Assembly (NCBI GenBank): GCA_036925085.1 | Contig: JAUPFP010000020.1 | Span: 3,987,495 to 4,051,494, forward strand | Length of the DNA stretch: 64,000 nucleotides | Reading direction: 5' to 3' | DNA from: Brachycybe producta | Taxonomy: Eukaryota; Arthropoda; Diplopoda; Playtdesmida; Andrognathidae | Part shown: in pieces, positions 43,741 to 56,664 of the stretch | How the letters are laid out: each line of letters begins with the position of its first letter | Position numbering within the stretch: the first letter of the stretch is position 1 | Notes under the pieces: generated by a model | Databases searched by the model: none | The model's input: only the letters and a program-made list of their open reading frames with translations | Told to the model about the DNA's origin: nothing | Position numbers and translations under genes: made by a program

Positions 43741-44009
43741 GTAAAAAACGGCACACACTTTAATATCGACTGGTTTAGTTTGTACGTGAAATAGTCTAAA
43801 TAGAAAAAGTTTTATTTATTTTGCATTTTCTTGAAAATATTAAATTATATACGTAAGTAAGATTATTTTACAAGTGTTTAGAAGTAAGTTTGAATCTCGT
43901 ATTTCTTTTAAAATGCACAGCTTATTTTCTAATTTAACACTTTCAGACATTTTTGACACTATGGAAATGACACACAAAGAAAAGAAAACGATTGTTTTAT
44001 GAATACTGA

Positions 44010-44226
44010 CTGACACGTTTTGTTAACTACACTTGTTACAAGACAAGTCCAATTTCAGTTGTTCCCAACAACTTGTTACCTACACTTGTGAGCTACAATT
44101 GTTACTCACAAAACTTGTAGTTTGTCTACAAATGTTCGTGAAACACCTGTAACCAACAAGTTGTGATTACAAGGACTTGTAGCCTACAATTGTTACTGAC
44201 AAGACTTGTAGTTTTGTGAAACGGGC
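44010..44226. mobile_element. TIR element with ACTTGTAG motifs
   Basis: Outer arms ACACGTTTTGTTAACTACAC and GACTTGTAGTTTTGTGAAAC are inverted. Inside, CAAGTTGT and ACAATTGTTACT repeat in both orientations. Confidence 0.6.
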
Positions 44227-45249
44227 CGCTCCTGGTTGTTGGAAAAGAATTCCATCATCTCGGAAAGAAGAACCACAGATATGCATTCATCAGTTCCAGC
44301 ACTTTAAAAATTCATTAATAGGCTTTGGAAAGACCTATGTGACATAAATAACTCTACTAACACGAGGATTTCTGGTAAAGATATACCTAAACGAGCAATG
44401 CCAAAGAAATTAAGATGAAAATGTATGTATTGTTCCACATTAGATTTAATGTGTAGCCTTGTCCACTTTTATTTGTGTCAATTTTATCCGATTGACAATC
44501 ATTCATAGACCCATGAACCCCTATCTTTATAGAGGGTATATAGGCACCATTGCAAAATTTATTTAAAAGTATTTAAAAACAGTCTAGAAAGTTGTTGAAA
44601 TTTATTAATATATTTTTTTTCTATGAAGAGAGAATGAATAATTCAAAAAAAAAAAAGTTATGCAATTGATTTTTTTTTTCTCCTTGCGGTTTCATCTAAA
44701 AGAAAGAAAGACAAAAAAAATGAGTTTCTATATGAGGAGATTTTTTGATTTTTCATTGACCTAGTGAATGAAGATGGTATCAGAATAACCGGTAGCCAAG
44801 CATGGCAAGATATTAAAAGAGACATAGAGAGGGTGTTAAGATAAGAGGAGAAAGAAGGACTCTTCAGTCCAATTGAGGTTGTGGGAAGAAATCCTTGAGT
44901 TCATTTGCCTGTAAAATCAACTTCTAATACACCAAAAAAAATTATATATTCTCGTGGAAAAAAAGAAAAATGGCACACACACCTTATTTATTTAACATCA
45001 AGAAAACCACTTTCTGTTTTTTTTTTCTTCTTCTGTGTGTTTGTGTGTTCATCATTACTGAACCAAAACTGGTATTTTGTTCTCTTTAATAATATTTTTT
45101 TGGTTATTTTTAGTAATGAAATACTAGATATATATGGTGGAGAAATGGCGGTCACAAAATAAAACTAGTTAAATGAAGTTATACTCTGTTTAAGCCTGTC
45201 TGGTAAAAGGCTTGATGTGGGGTTGTGTGTGTCTGTTAAGGCACTTTTG
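44227..45249. other. Unassigned DNA
   Basis: The 85-residue frame at 44905 is low-complexity. No domain recognised. Confidence 0.5.
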
Positions 45250-45648
45250 AGCTAGTGAACTGAAGAAGAGAATTTTTATGAGCTGAAGCAGAAATGTTGT
45301 AAGACTTCAGCTGAAACAGCAAATTGGAGCTTAATATGAATTTCAGCTTATATATAATGTAGTTAGCTGTTTCAGCTCCTTTGTTGCTGGTCAGCTAGTG
45401 ATGTCATCATCACATGATACCCATATCAACCAATAGGAATGTAAAAAACGGTATTGCATGCATGGGCACATGACGTCGACCTTGCGTAATAAAATACACT
45501 CATTGAGGTGCTTGAAACTAATCTTACGTGAACTGAAAAAGCTGAGCTGTTTTGTTGTAGCTGAAGATGGCTAAACATAATTTTCTGAAATACAGGTTCA
45601 TTTTCAGTAACTGTTTCAATACAAGAATTTCATCTTCAGCTCACTAGT
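45250..45648. mobile_element. TIR element with CAGCTGAAG motifs
   Basis: Arms GAGCTAGTGAACTGAAGA and CATCTTCAGCTCACTAGT are inverted. Several inner AGCTGAAAC/GTTTCAGCT pairs are present. Confidence 0.6.
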
Positions 45649-47305
45649 AAATGGACTTTTTATGGCATGAAAAGGTTTCTAGAATCATTACCAGGAATGG
45701 CAGAGTCACTGGTAATGGTGTGTGCTTTTGCAAGAAGCATACTTTGAAGGAGATCACATTAAATAATGTAATTAAGTTCAATAACAAAATTTTAAACCAT
45801 GTCACACTATTCTACCACAGCAAATTGCTTCAAGAATCACTGGTCCTTGATAACCACAACAAGGCGTATTTCTATGCCAAGATCTATGCCGAAATCCTGT
45901 AATAAAAATGTCAGTCAGATAATAGTTGCAGACTTTCATTTTTTTTTATCTCGGATTGGTGGTTCAGACAGAAATAAATAATTTTGCTAAGTGCTGATTC
46001 TTCCGAAAAGTAATTTATGAGCACTTGTGGGCCATATATACTAACCCCCAAATAGGTAGCAAGTTTTGCTAAAAAAAAAGCACAATGTTAACCAGAAAAC
46101 AATCTTGACAGGCATCAGAGAGATCAATAGTGTCTCTGATGGGTCATGGCCATATATAACATCATATGGACTTTTTTTTTTGTTAAAAAAGGAGGATGGG
46201 ATGGGAGTGAATTAATTCAAACAGAAATTTTTGTGGTTTTTAAACCTCAGTGGTTATAATAATGGTAAAAACCAAACTGAGCAACTATTTTTTAGCAAAA
46301 AAAAAAAGGTAATAAAGGCCAAGATCTTTTTTTTATACATTTCTTCATTTTACTCAAAGTCATGCAAGCAGTTACTTTATTTTTTTATATTTTCTTTAAA
46401 AAAATTGGGTTGGTTTCAGTTTAGTTAACAAAGTGGTGATAAACATCTGTGTATTAGAGAAAGAGAGAGAGAGAGAAATAGAGAGAGAGAGGGAGATAGA
46501 GAGAGAGAGAGAAAATATATGCCAGTGTATATGCAACAAACTCGGTTTTAAAAACGTATTTTTTTCTTATTGTTTTTTTTTTTCTAAAAAAAAATTTTTT
46601 TTTTATTAAAAAATCGTTTTTTTTTTAAATTTTTCTTATTTTCCATTTCTCAACCTTACTAAGTGTTGAAAATGAACTTGTTTTTCTTACTATCATGTTT
46701 TTTTTAAGTTATCAAAGTTTATTAAGTGTCAAACATTTTTTTAAAATAAAATTTAAAAAATGTTTTTTTTTTCAGATTTCCTATCATATAGTGAAGGTAA
46801 TTAAAATGTCTTAATTCACGAATCTCACATAATTTATATTCTTAATTCATTAATTTGCATTTCATGGCTAATGTAAACTTTGTGTTTTTCCCTATCGTAG
46901 AACTGAAACCAATCAGGAATCAGGATTCACCACCAACATACCTAAAGAAAGGCTTTTTTCCCCCATTTCCTTCCCCCACCCCCAGCTTTTTTTTCTAATT
47001 AAAACATGATTTTATTAAAAAACGAACACTTTTTAATTTACATTTTTAACTGAATCATTCAGTAATCTCGGGGACACGTACTTAAAACTGATCAATTTTT
47101 TTTCTTTCTTGCGTTTTTCTTTTCCCGCCATTTTTTTTTTAATTTTTTCTTTGCCGTTTTTTTTAAACACGTTTTTTAACAAAAAACGAACACGTTTTTT
47201 TTTAAATTTACAACACTAAAAAAAAGTAATCTATAGGCAAAGATTTATGCCATTTTTTTTTTCTTCATAATATATTAAAATGCATTAATCACGTATTCAT
47301 AATTT
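45649..47305. other. AT-rich DNA with GA tract, no gene seen
   Basis: An 83-residue frame at 45651-45902 has normal composition but no recognised family or splice context. GA tract at 46458-46514, then long T runs. Confidence 0.5.
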
Positions 47306-48804
47306 AACAAGGGATTCAAGGAACCCTATAGACCTCCATTGCTTTAATATATGCTTTCATATATCAAATAACCAACTTTTTTTCATTGTGCGCATGTGTA
47401 CGCACATGTACACACGTGTGCGCATGTGTACGCACATGTACACACGTGTGCGCATGTGTACGCACATGTACACACGTGTGCGCATGTGTACGCACATGTA
47501 CACACGTGTGCGCATGTGTACGCACATGTACACACGTGTGCGCACGTGTACGCACGTGTGCGCACGTGTACGCACGTGTACGCACGTGTACGCACGTGTA
47601 CGCATGTGTACACACGTGTGTGCATGTGTACGCACATGTACACACGTGTGCGCATGTGTACGCACATGTACACACGTGTGCGCATGTGTACGCACATGTA
47701 CACACGTGTGCGCATGTGTACGCACATGTACACACGTGTGCGCATGTGTACGCACATGTACACCACGTGTGCGCACGTGTACGCACATGTACGCACGTGT
47801 GCGCACGTGTACGCACGTGTACACACGTGTACGCACGTGTACGCACGTGTGCGCACGTGTACGCACGTGTACGCACGTGTACGCACGTGTACGCACGTGT
47901 ACGCACGTGTACGCACGTGTACGCACGTGTACGCACGTGTACGCACGTGTGCGCACGTGTACGCACGTGTACGCACGTGTGCGCATGTGTGCGCATGAGT
48001 ACGCACATGTACACACGTGTGCGCATGTGTACGCACATGTACACACGTGTGCGCATGTGTACGCACATGTACACACGTGTGCGCATGTGTACGCACATGT
48101 ACACACGTGTGCGCATATGTATATAGATAATCACACATGTATGTACTCATGTACATGACATAGTTACATGTGATGCGCATGCGTCATTCATTTGTAATAA
48201 TATGGGTTTAAAATGAAAATACGTCACATGTATTCTAATATACAAAAATAATAACAGAACATAAAAAGGAACACCCCTCCTAAATAATAGAAAAGTCCCC
48301 CCTTTCGAATGCTACAACTGGAAACAGGAAGAATCGAGATTTTTTTTTTAAAAAATTACGATTTTGAAAAATCGAAATTTTATATATCGAATGGCTCTAA
48401 AATTCCAATTTTTTTCCAGTTTCATCGTCAGAATGTTTACATCATTTTAGGTCTGATGACATTTTATTGTAGGTGGCCCCGTTTTCGAGTTGTTCGACCC
48501 ACTAAAAATTATGACCAAAAACTCAAAATTTGTTTCTAAAAAAATCATAAAAAAATAACCCCTGGGTAAAATTTTCTAATTTTTTGTCAGGAGCTTCATA
48601 TTGACCCACGGAATCAAATAAAAAATACTGCATGTCTTTATCTCATTCCGTTCTTGAGTTGTTCGAGGAACTAAATCGGTTCCGGACACACACACACACA
48701 TACACACACATACATACACACACACAGACACACAGACATCCTTTTTTTCCCCTTTTCTTGCATGATCCTATATACCTCCATTGCTCTTTAGAGCAATGGA
48801 GGTC
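47306..48804 (+). mobile_element. Helentron-like non-autonomous element, copy 2
   Basis: The flanking parts are nearly identical to copy 1 (47306-47387 and 48125-48804), with the same hairpin at 48774-48803. The host sequence differs on both sides, which shows mobility. It is longer than copy 1 because the central array and the CA-rich tract (48686-48738) have expanded. Confidence 0.7.
47388..48124. repeat. Minisatellite with 30-bp outer and 10-bp inner units
   Basis: Outer 30-bp units match copy 1. Stretches at about 47540-47600 and 47770-47990 consist of a 10-bp unit GTACGCACGT. Strict purine-pyrimidine alternation is broken only around 47762-47763 (an extra C) and 47998-48001. The GCGCATGAGT variant unit near the right end is shared with copy 1. 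The open frames here are artefacts. Confidence 0.95.
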
Positions 48805-49017
48805 AAAAACTAACTTCTCAAGTTAAAAATTACATGGTTTATGTATTTCATTTTTTTATGGAGAATGTTGTTGCGTGGAATTTTCATAAATGATGTAAAA
48901 TCTATTGAGTAGGCCTATCAATCAAAATTGTTGTCCACAGACCCACAAAGAAGATGGAAATTCATACTAGAAACTAGAATAGTAAGCTGAAGAATCGCAC
49001 ACGCATATAATAAATAT

Positions 49018-49195
49018 GGGCTCGGATTTTCTGTACAATATCAAACAAGGTTTCTCAATTTGTGGCCCAAGTGCCAATTATGATGTAATCATTATTATTA
49101 GAGCAACCGCAGTTGATGGTTTTTTTTTGTTTTTTCTAATAAAAAAGGTAGGTTAGAGGCTAGCTGTAGGATTATTAGCCTTTGTCAACTAGAAT
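49018..49195 (+). mobile_element. Family C fragment, C4
   Basis: Left tip GGGCTCGGATTTTCTGTAC and parts of the arms (GGTTAGAGGCTAGCTG). The right half is lost. Confidence 0.65.
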
Positions 49196-49959
49196 TCTTG
49201 CCATATCATGAGTCCATACATTAGTAAAAATAAGAATTAAGTTTTATGAATGACGCTTATAAAATAAATGAACCTTTTCGTTTGTAAAATTTTTTAAACA
49301 AAATTTCTTTTAAAAAAATAAATATAAAGCCCCAGAAAAATGCCGCCCTTAAGAATGTGCAGCCATAGGCAACTGCCTACGTTGCCTACGCCTAGAACCG
49401 ACCCTGCAGTAGACCTGCAATCACCTCGAATATTTTATTAACTTGAAATTATTTTAATTTTAATTGTTTCACAAGAAAATTCGATTTTTAAGTATTGCAA
49501 CAAAATTAAATTTATTTTTTAAATAAAATTAAAATGATTTTTAAATAATTTTAAATTGAAATGAAACTTATTTAAAATGCTTTCAATGAAACAAATCTTT
49601 TATTTCCATTTTTTTATGGTTGCAATAAATGAATGTTATTCATGTGCGTGGGTGCTGCGTTTTTTTATAACCTGAAATAAATCGGGTTCATTAATATCTA
49701 ATGAGATTCTCCAAACAAGTATGAAGGCACACTCTGAACAATAAACATCATTTGCTGAATCTGTTTGATAAAATTTTTATCAAAATGAGTTCGTTGGTGG
49801 AATCTTACCCATACACGCACTCACACACACACATACAAATAAAATGCACATCCACACACATTCACAAATCTCTAAAGTGGGTGTTGTCTAGCCTGCAATT
49901 CCATCAGTTCTCTGCAACCATATGACAGCCCTGCGTACCTTCGCAAATGAGGCAGTTTT
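49196..49959. other. AT-rich DNA, no gene seen
   Basis: GCCTACGTTGCCTACGCC-type sequence at about 49374-49392 resembles a transposon end. The rest is unrecognised. Confidence 0.5.
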
Positions 49960-50520
49960 CGCTTACACCACTAGATGGTGACAGTACTGACGGCACAGAC
50001 AGGAGCAACAACAGCACCTGTAGCGGATCTGGTACAGATGGCTAGTGTCCACCAATGGGACTGCCATGAACTCTTCAGCGATCTACAATTTATACTTAGT
50101 CTGACACTGGCCCTCGGGCACCCCAGTGTGTATTGTTTTCCCATTGTGTCTATAACACAGACTGTTGTATGCCCTCAGGCATGAGTGGCCTAAAGCCTAT
50201 TGGCGGGTAGGCCATGGTAGTAATTTGCAACACATTCATGTACAACATGCACACGGAGCACAGCTACAGAACATGCAATATGGCACAAGACAAATACAGT
50301 TTGCAATACACATACATGTACCTGTATGACTGTGGAATGACAAATAGGGTTATGGAAAAAAGTGCACTGGCCAGGTTCATCACAAGTAATGGGATACCAC
50401 TGGCTATTAGGGAAAAAAAGATGTTCTACATTAACAGCACCACAAAGAAGCCCTTGTGCGTTGTGCAGTGGTAGCGGTTTTCGGAAGCAACCCAAGTGGT
50501 GCTCGGACCTATTAACAGAC

Positions 50521-51093
50521 TTAATGAGACCATATTACCTCCAGAAATTTCTTGTCAAAATATTGTCAAGAATTATTCAACGATTACCAAAACGATTTTT
50601 TAAATTTAAAATAAGTCATTCATATAATTTAAAAAATTAAAAATCAGTTGACTTCATGTAAATGAACTTTGTCAGATAGATGCACCACTAAACAGACATT
50701 GGCAACAAAAACCCCCAAAGTCTACTCCTCTGCTCGAATTCTGATGTGTTGTGATCACCTTCCATTACAAGTTTCATTTGAAAGTACTATGGATTTAATA
50801 TTTAAATTATTCCACACATGGAAGGTTGCATTAAGTTGAATATGAATAGGGAATACATGTATTTCATTAAGGATTTCTGGAAATGTGAGGTGACAACCTT
50901 TGCCACAAAAATGGTGGGTAGACTTTCGTTTTTGGACATTTAAAATGGTGTCGTTTAGTGAATCATGAAAAGTCACTTCATTTTTAACTTTTTTATGGTT
51001 TCAATGACTTTTTAAATTTTAAAAATCGTTTTGACAAATGTTGAATAAGTCTTGACAATATTTTGAAAAGAATTTCTGGAGGTAATGGTCTCT
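50521..51093. mobile_element. Family E foldback element, copy E4
   Basis: Full-length. Flanks TTAACAGAC (50512-50520) and TTAACAGGC (51094-51102) make a 9-bp duplication with one mismatch, which points family E to Mutator-like elements. Confidence 0.75.
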
Positions 51094-51860
51094 TTAACAG
51101 GCGAAATCCTCACAGTGTGCATGCGAAACCTGGTCATCTATGGTGACCGAGTAGTTTAAAAAAACTGATAAAACTTTTCATGTGGGGCCTAAAGCCTGTC
51201 GGCCAGTGGGCCAGAAATCTTTAACTAACTAACCTAGCACACATACAGATATTGCACCATATACACACCCATTCAGACAGTGTCAGTGTGTCACATATGC
51301 ACAGAGTGTACACAACAAGCACACATACTAAGTGCCACATACACACAGGGCACACAACAGCACTCATAAGACACATACAGACACGGTGTTGCATACATAA
51401 TATGTTTGCTAGTTCATCTGCTCATTCATTCTAGATGTGATCTGCATGGGCCAGCCGAATGTTCCTCTCATTACTACGGAATTAACCAATATCAGAGTTT
51501 GCATCAGTGGCCTAAAGTATATCGGCTAGTGGGCCGTAGATATTTCCAATATGCATGTGCCTCCATTCCTTGATGAAAAGTTATTGAAAACTCTATGACC
51601 ACTTCTTTTGTGGCATCCTGTAGCTACTAGGCTTTTTTTTGCTTGTACCTCCGATTATTACTGTAGAGCAGGCCTGCTTTATTCTAGACTATGGGCGGGG
51701 GTGGGCCATGGTTACATTTGCAACACTCATAGCCTACACAACACATACAGCATTCAAAACATACACACTCATGCAGTGTCCGAATGGAAAACTGAGTGCT
51801 CAACACATACAGCACACAACACAAATACCACTTCGTGTCACATGCCACATGCATAGAGAC

Positions 51861-52137
51861 GTCGCACCTCGGCTGGAAGAGTGGCACAACTAAAAAAAAA
51901 ACACTTTTTGGGGGGAGGAAAACGAGTTTAAAGTTGCATTTTTAATTTTTTTTTATCTCAATCTATTGTAAAGAAGCCAAATAAATCGACATTTTGAATA
52001 GTCAAAACGGTTTTTGCACTTGAAAAGCTCAGCAAAGTCAGACATGAATCCTCTCTTAACTTTTAAACGCACCCCCCCCCCCTCCAATAAAAAAATGTTG
52101 TTTTTTGAGTTGTGTCACTCTTCTTCCGAGGTGCGAT
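51861..52137. mobile_element. TIR element with TCGCACCTCGG ends
   Basis: Inverted arms TCGCACCTCGGCTGGAAGAG and CTCTTCTTCCGAGGTGCGA. The AT-rich centre is bounded by a G run (51910) and a C run (52071-52082). Confidence 0.7.
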
Positions 52138-52330
52138 ATGACAACACACAGTGTCACAGTACGAATACGGCACATATAATACTGTAGACACACATAATGT
52201 ATTAATGTCACATACACACTCAGAGCATAGATACGACACAACCTATATGCTATGCAGCACGTGCAACCCCCCCCCCCTCCCCACACACACACACACATAG
52301 GAGACATTCAACATAAATTCAGTGCATTCA

Positions 52331-52557
52331 GTGTAAACATAAATAAGCTGAATGCAGTTATCTCTTGAATGTCACCGACCTCATTTATATAATTAAGTTT
52401 AGCTAGAAGATATATACATAATAAGCACACATAGCACAATAGCTGAGAGACAATTTCTATATAAAAATATTGTATAATTCTTCTCAAGAGAATATTTTAT
52501 ATTTAAAAAGTAGATTTTTGGATTTATTCTAGTGATATTGACCATTACTACGAAATA

Positions 52558-52626
<69 letters not shown>

Positions 52627-53029
52627 CTCATCTGCATTGTTTGTTTTAGGGGTTTAGTCGTTTTTTTATTTGTTTGTTAAAGAGGCTTGCGAGTGAATAA
52701 TTATTTGCTTAATTATAAATTAATAAGCGTAGTAAATTTTGGTGGCTATTCAATTGTCTTGTGTGTTTGTATCTTTTGAATGCGCTCGAGGTCAATGTAA
52801 CGGACGCATAATTCACTACTCCCCATAGTCCATTCATTGCATTCATCCATAGATGTGTCATTGACGCTGTTTGGTAGCAAAAGCCGTTTTCTTCCGGCCA
52901 TTATTATTTAGAACAGACCCTTGAGCTGACCACTGGCCAATGATCAGTTAGTTAGTTTTTGTTAATTTTTTTTAAATATTTTAGCTTAACTAAGGTGGCT
53001 TTATAAATATCTATTTTGTTTTTGTTCTC
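52331..53029. other. AT-rich DNA around the (AAT)n tract
   Basis: No gene recognised. Confidence 0.55.
52556..52625. repeat. (AAT)n microsatellite
   Basis: About 22 trinucleotides with one TAG interruption near the start. Confidence 0.95.
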
Positions 53030-53470
53030 CCAGATGGCGCGCCTGCAGTGGCTATTATGTTCTATAGGAAGGTCTTTTCCTCCAACCTGCGGTTTTTGAG
53101 AAAATTTATATTTTTCAAGCAAACGTTTTTTTAGGAGAAAAATTACAACAACAAAAAATCAAAGTGTTTTAAAAACTAGAATAGTTGGTGATAATGCTAA
53201 ACGTTTTTTCATGAAATGTCAATTGAAAACCCCAAAAAACCAAGTCATTTTCAAACTGTTTTAAAATGTTTATTTTTAAGATATTACCATAGAAAAAGTT
53301 TTAACGTAATATTTTACCCTTCTAGTTTTGTAAACAATTTTTTTATATAATGTTGTTTCTAACGTTTGCGTGACGTTCTTGCGCTCCAATGTTACAAGAA
53401 CGTCTACGGAGCATAGCATTAGCCACTGCAGTGTAAGGGGAGAAAAAAGCAAAATATATATTAAATAAAT
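53030..53470. mobile_element. Family G element, copy G4, uninterrupted
   Basis: Inverted tips CTGCAGTGGCTATTATGTTC and GCATAGCATTAGCCACTGCAG, with internal AAAGTGTTTTAAAAACTAG and CTTCTAGTTTTG arms. It serves as the empty-site reference for G2 and G3. Confidence 0.65.
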
Positions 53471-53668
53471 AATTAAGGGAAGAGTTTTACTCTGAGGTGC
53501 TGTGTGAGGCTATGAAACATGTCTTCAAGTGAGAGTGATAAGTTTTTAAAATTCACTGTTTTATGTAAATTCTAAAAGCTTCTTCTACGGTTGACTAAAA
53601 CTGTCTAAAAGTGTCTTCTAGTTCATGAAATGGCCACTAAATGTGGTCAGTGCTGTGTGAGACTTTAA

Positions 53669-54461
53669 AGAGTCTACGTTGCAAAATTACTTTGAAAAAT
53701 CTCCGCAAAGAGCGCTAGCATCGTTTTTCTATTGAGCCCATAGACCCAATGTTAAAGAAAAAATGTTAATTTTTAAAATACAGTCACGGCATTATGTTTA
53801 TTTTTCATATTTAAAGTTGTCCAATTTTGATGGTTCAAACTACAATGTGCACCTTAAATATATGCTGATCGAGTGATAGAATGACAAAAAATTGGTAAGT
53901 GCGGTTCTATTTTTAAAAACTATTTCAAAATTGCTAATTTCTAACTCTTATGTTAAACTTCATTGAGTACATGCTCATAAGCAAAAAAATATCCATTAAA
54001 ATGTTGCTAAAAATACCTAAAAATAATTTTATAAAACCACAAATAAACCACCGTGAAGCCAACACATTGGCGCACGTGCTGCTTTTTTCTGCTTTTTTTC
54101 TTGTTTTTTAAAATTATTTTTAGGTATTTTTACGATGTTTTTTTCTTATTTGGGCGTACTCAATGGAGTTTAAGATAAGAGTTAGAAATTCGCGATTTTG
54201 AAATAATTTTTAAAAATAGAACCGCACTTACCAGTTTTTTGTCATTTTATCACTAGATCAGCATATATTTATGGTGCACATTGCACTTTGAAAACTTAAT
54301 ATTGGACAACTTTAAATATAAAAAATAAGCATATTGACGCGACTGTGTGTATTTTAAAAATTAACATGTTTTCTTTAACATTGGGTCTATGGGCTCAAAT
54401 AGAAAAACGATGCTAGCGCTCTTTGCGGAGATTTTTCAAAATAATTTTACGATGTAGCCTC
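53669..54461. mobile_element. Family D foldback element, copy D5
   Basis: The most complete D copy, about 790 bp. Arms start GAGTCTACGTTGCAAAATT and end GATGTAGCCTC, followed by TTAA at 54462-54465. The centre has AACACATTGGCGCACGTGC. Confidence 0.8.
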
Positions 54462-54465
54462 TTAA

Positions 54466-55427
54466 ATGACCATTTTTACAAAGTATAGTAGTCACTCAAG
54501 GCCCGCAACTGTGTGAGATGACCACTAGACTTGAATCTCACGTTTATTAACTTAAGATTTCAGAGTGAGTCCATTGATCTTGTGTTATTTTAAGGTAAAT
54601 GTTGGCGTTTGATGTTGATTGTGACAGATATTATGACAAAATAAACGATTATCCACTTTTCTATTGATTATAAATTATTTTATTAATGAAAAAACTTCAC
54701 ATTGCTTTTTTTTTCTTCAAGATAATTAACTGAGCTTTTTGTTTTTCAAAAATAAAAAAAAGATTTTTAACAAATTATTTATTCAAGAGATTTTATTTGT
54801 CCCAATTTCTCATCATCTTAATTGCTATTTTTTGTGGTCTTAGTTTACTTTTTTTGTGTAGTCATCTAAAAGAAATTATCATATTTTTAAAGCAAATAAT
54901 AAAAGTATGAAAACTAATTTTTTTTTAATTTGAAAAAAATGAAATATCAGGAAAAAAAACCGCATTTTTTTTAAAAAAAAGCTAAACTTTCAAATTTTGA
55001 AATGATATTTAAAAGAAAAATTCAAAAGTAATTTATTAAGCAGCTTTTTAATTTTATGACTGGTGTCAATCAATTTTAAAAAAAATATATATAAAAAATA
55101 AGTTTAGACAAAGATTTGCAAAGTTTGCATTTATTTTTAATTAGAAATAAATTTTAAGAAAAACAATTCAGTTTTGTTAGAAACATGAAATAATCAGGTG
55201 AATGTGCCGAAAGCAATTTAATGACGGATATCTTTTAAAATTGAAACTTTTTATGAAAATCTTCTTTTCTCTACACTAATTTGGTACAAAAAATAACATG
55301 AAAATTGATTGATCATTTTCAAACTGACATAAAAAGCTTATTTTAAAAGATGTCAACATGATACTCAGGCCCGGACTGGACTTGTAAATTTAATGCTACC
55401 GGGAAAAACTTGAGGGTGCCCCCGTAA
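54466..55427. other. AT-rich DNA, no gene seen
   Basis: Ends with CCCGGACTGGACTTG (55366), a motif seen at ends of some TIR elements, just before A6. Confidence 0.5.
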
Positions 55428-55632
55428 CAGGCAATTAGATATCGGGGCAAGCAGAAGTTGGCTCCGCCTTTTTTATGACGAACGGCAACTTCTAATTGGT
55501 TGGTTATGTAGTCTGACGTCACATGCTCCGCTCTTTTCAACGTTGAACCAAACAACAAACCAATTAGAAGTTGCCATTCGTCAGAAAAAGGGCTGAGCCA
55601 ACTTCTGCTTGTCCCGATTTCTAGTTGCCTAT
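55428..55632. mobile_element. Family A MITE, copy A6
   Basis: Full length. Flanks GTGCCCCCGTA and GTGCCCCGTA form an approximate 10-bp duplication. Confidence 0.8.
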
Positions 55633-56218
55633 GTGCCCCGTACCACTGCCATTGTAGGCATTGGCGTAGCTAGAGCTTGTGTCGCCCTGGGTAGTCCTTG
55701 AGCTTGCGGTGCCTCCCTCACGAAAAATGCAACACAAGACACGTCAGTGGCGCAACCAGGATTCTGGTCTATTAGGGAATAATCGATATTATCGATACTC
55801 AGCGATTGAAATGGTTTATAGAATTTTATTTAAATTACGGAATTATTAAATAAACCAGTTCCCGATAGTAATTACTTATTAAAGATCAATTATCAATTTT
55901 CCGTAGTTAAAAACAGTGCTGGATTACAGAGTACATTCTACGAGCACAGCGAGCAACAAAGAATTCATTATTTCTTCTAGGGTTCCCGTTTATTTTTATT
56001 TTCTGTGTTTTAAGGAGACCCTTCTACAATCCTGACAGGAAAAGAAACTTTTCTTTTTGTTGGTGCTGCCCCCAAAAAAGTTCCGCCCCACCCTCGCTAC
56101 GCTACTGATTGTAGACCTAGTTTTGCAATATATGCATATTCGTAATCACAAATACCACACTTATAACACCAGACTGGCAGTCACATTATTCTATGAAAAG
56201 GTCATATTTAGGGTCATA
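55633..56218. other. Transposon-end debris around A6
   Basis: Motifs GGCGTAGCTAGAGC (55665), CAGTGGCGCAACCAGG (55747) and CTCGCTACGCTACTG (56092) look like inverted ends of one or two TIR elements. Remaining sequence is unrecognised. No gene. Confidence 0.4.
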
Positions 56219-56664
56219 TTTAAAGCAAGCATGGGCAACTTCATTAAGAGTGTGGGCCGGATAGAGAATTTTAAATATATCCGCAGGCCATACCATATGA
56301 TGTTTATTGTAATGAATATGAATTTTCAATCTCCTGAAGTAGAGTAGGAGCCGTAGGTTATGGAAATATGCTGGCCGGCCAGATTCAATGAAATTTGAAG
56401 AAGTCCTCACTCTCTTCCTGAGGCAGCGGTGAATGGGGATAATTTTGTTTTGTGGGATTGACAATTGTATATTCATTTTGTTTTTATATATGTGCATGTA
56501 TATGTGCTTGACAATGCTTAATGCTGCACGTGAACTTTTATGTCCCTCTGCCATAGGCCTATTTGGCTGCTAGCAGAGTACTAATTGTAATTGTAATTGT
56601 AAAAATCAGGGCGGGGCCAGATGTGTCCCACGGACTGTATGTTGCACATGTATGCTTTAGAGAG
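56219..56664. mobile_element. hAT/Charlie-like non-autonomous element
   Basis: Left end AAAGCAAGCATGGGCAAC...GTGGGCCGGAT, right end GGGGCCAGATGTGTCCCACG...GTTGCACATGTATGCTTT. These inverted GGCCGGAT / GTGGCCC-like ends are typical of hAT elements. A LINE tail lies inside. No clear 8-bp duplication was found. Confidence 0.55.
56395..56602 (+). mobile_element. LINE 3' UTR fragment in a hAT-like element
   Basis: About 208 bp of the same LINE 3' end (TCTTCCTGAGGCAGCGG to GCTAGCAGAGTACTAATTG), with a triple TAATTG-type tail. It is strongly 5'-truncated and lies inside the TIR element at 56219-56664. Confidence 0.75.

Larger units (their letters stand above)
49960..52330. repeat. CA-rich region with recurring GGCCTAAAGCC motif
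   Basis: GGCCTAAAGCCTATTGGC-type sequence occurs at about 50188, 51187 and 51510, each ending in GGGCC. Runs of ACACATACAGCAC and short GGCCATGGT...TTTGCAACAC blocks (50210, 51704) also recur. It reads as an eroded repeat array later invaded by E4 and another TIR element. The small frames show no known domain. Confidence 0.5.

Noticed and set aside
45651-45902. 83-residue plus-strand frame as a gene
   Set aside because: No recognisable family, signal or splice site, and it starts beside a TIR element end.
46776-46796. 21-nt plus-strand candidate micro-exon (TTCAG ... GTAATT)
   Set aside because: The donor is weak and no neighbouring coding exon was found. Such pairs are expected by chance in T-rich DNA.
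47357-48180. Frames of 200-265 residues on both strands
   Set aside because: Same cause as in the first array. The translations are Cys/Thr/His/Val repeats with no start context or splice support.
49975-50184. 69-residue frame starting at the CACTAGATGGTGACAG motif
   Set aside because: Composition is ordinary but no domain is visible, and it lies in an eroded repeat region.
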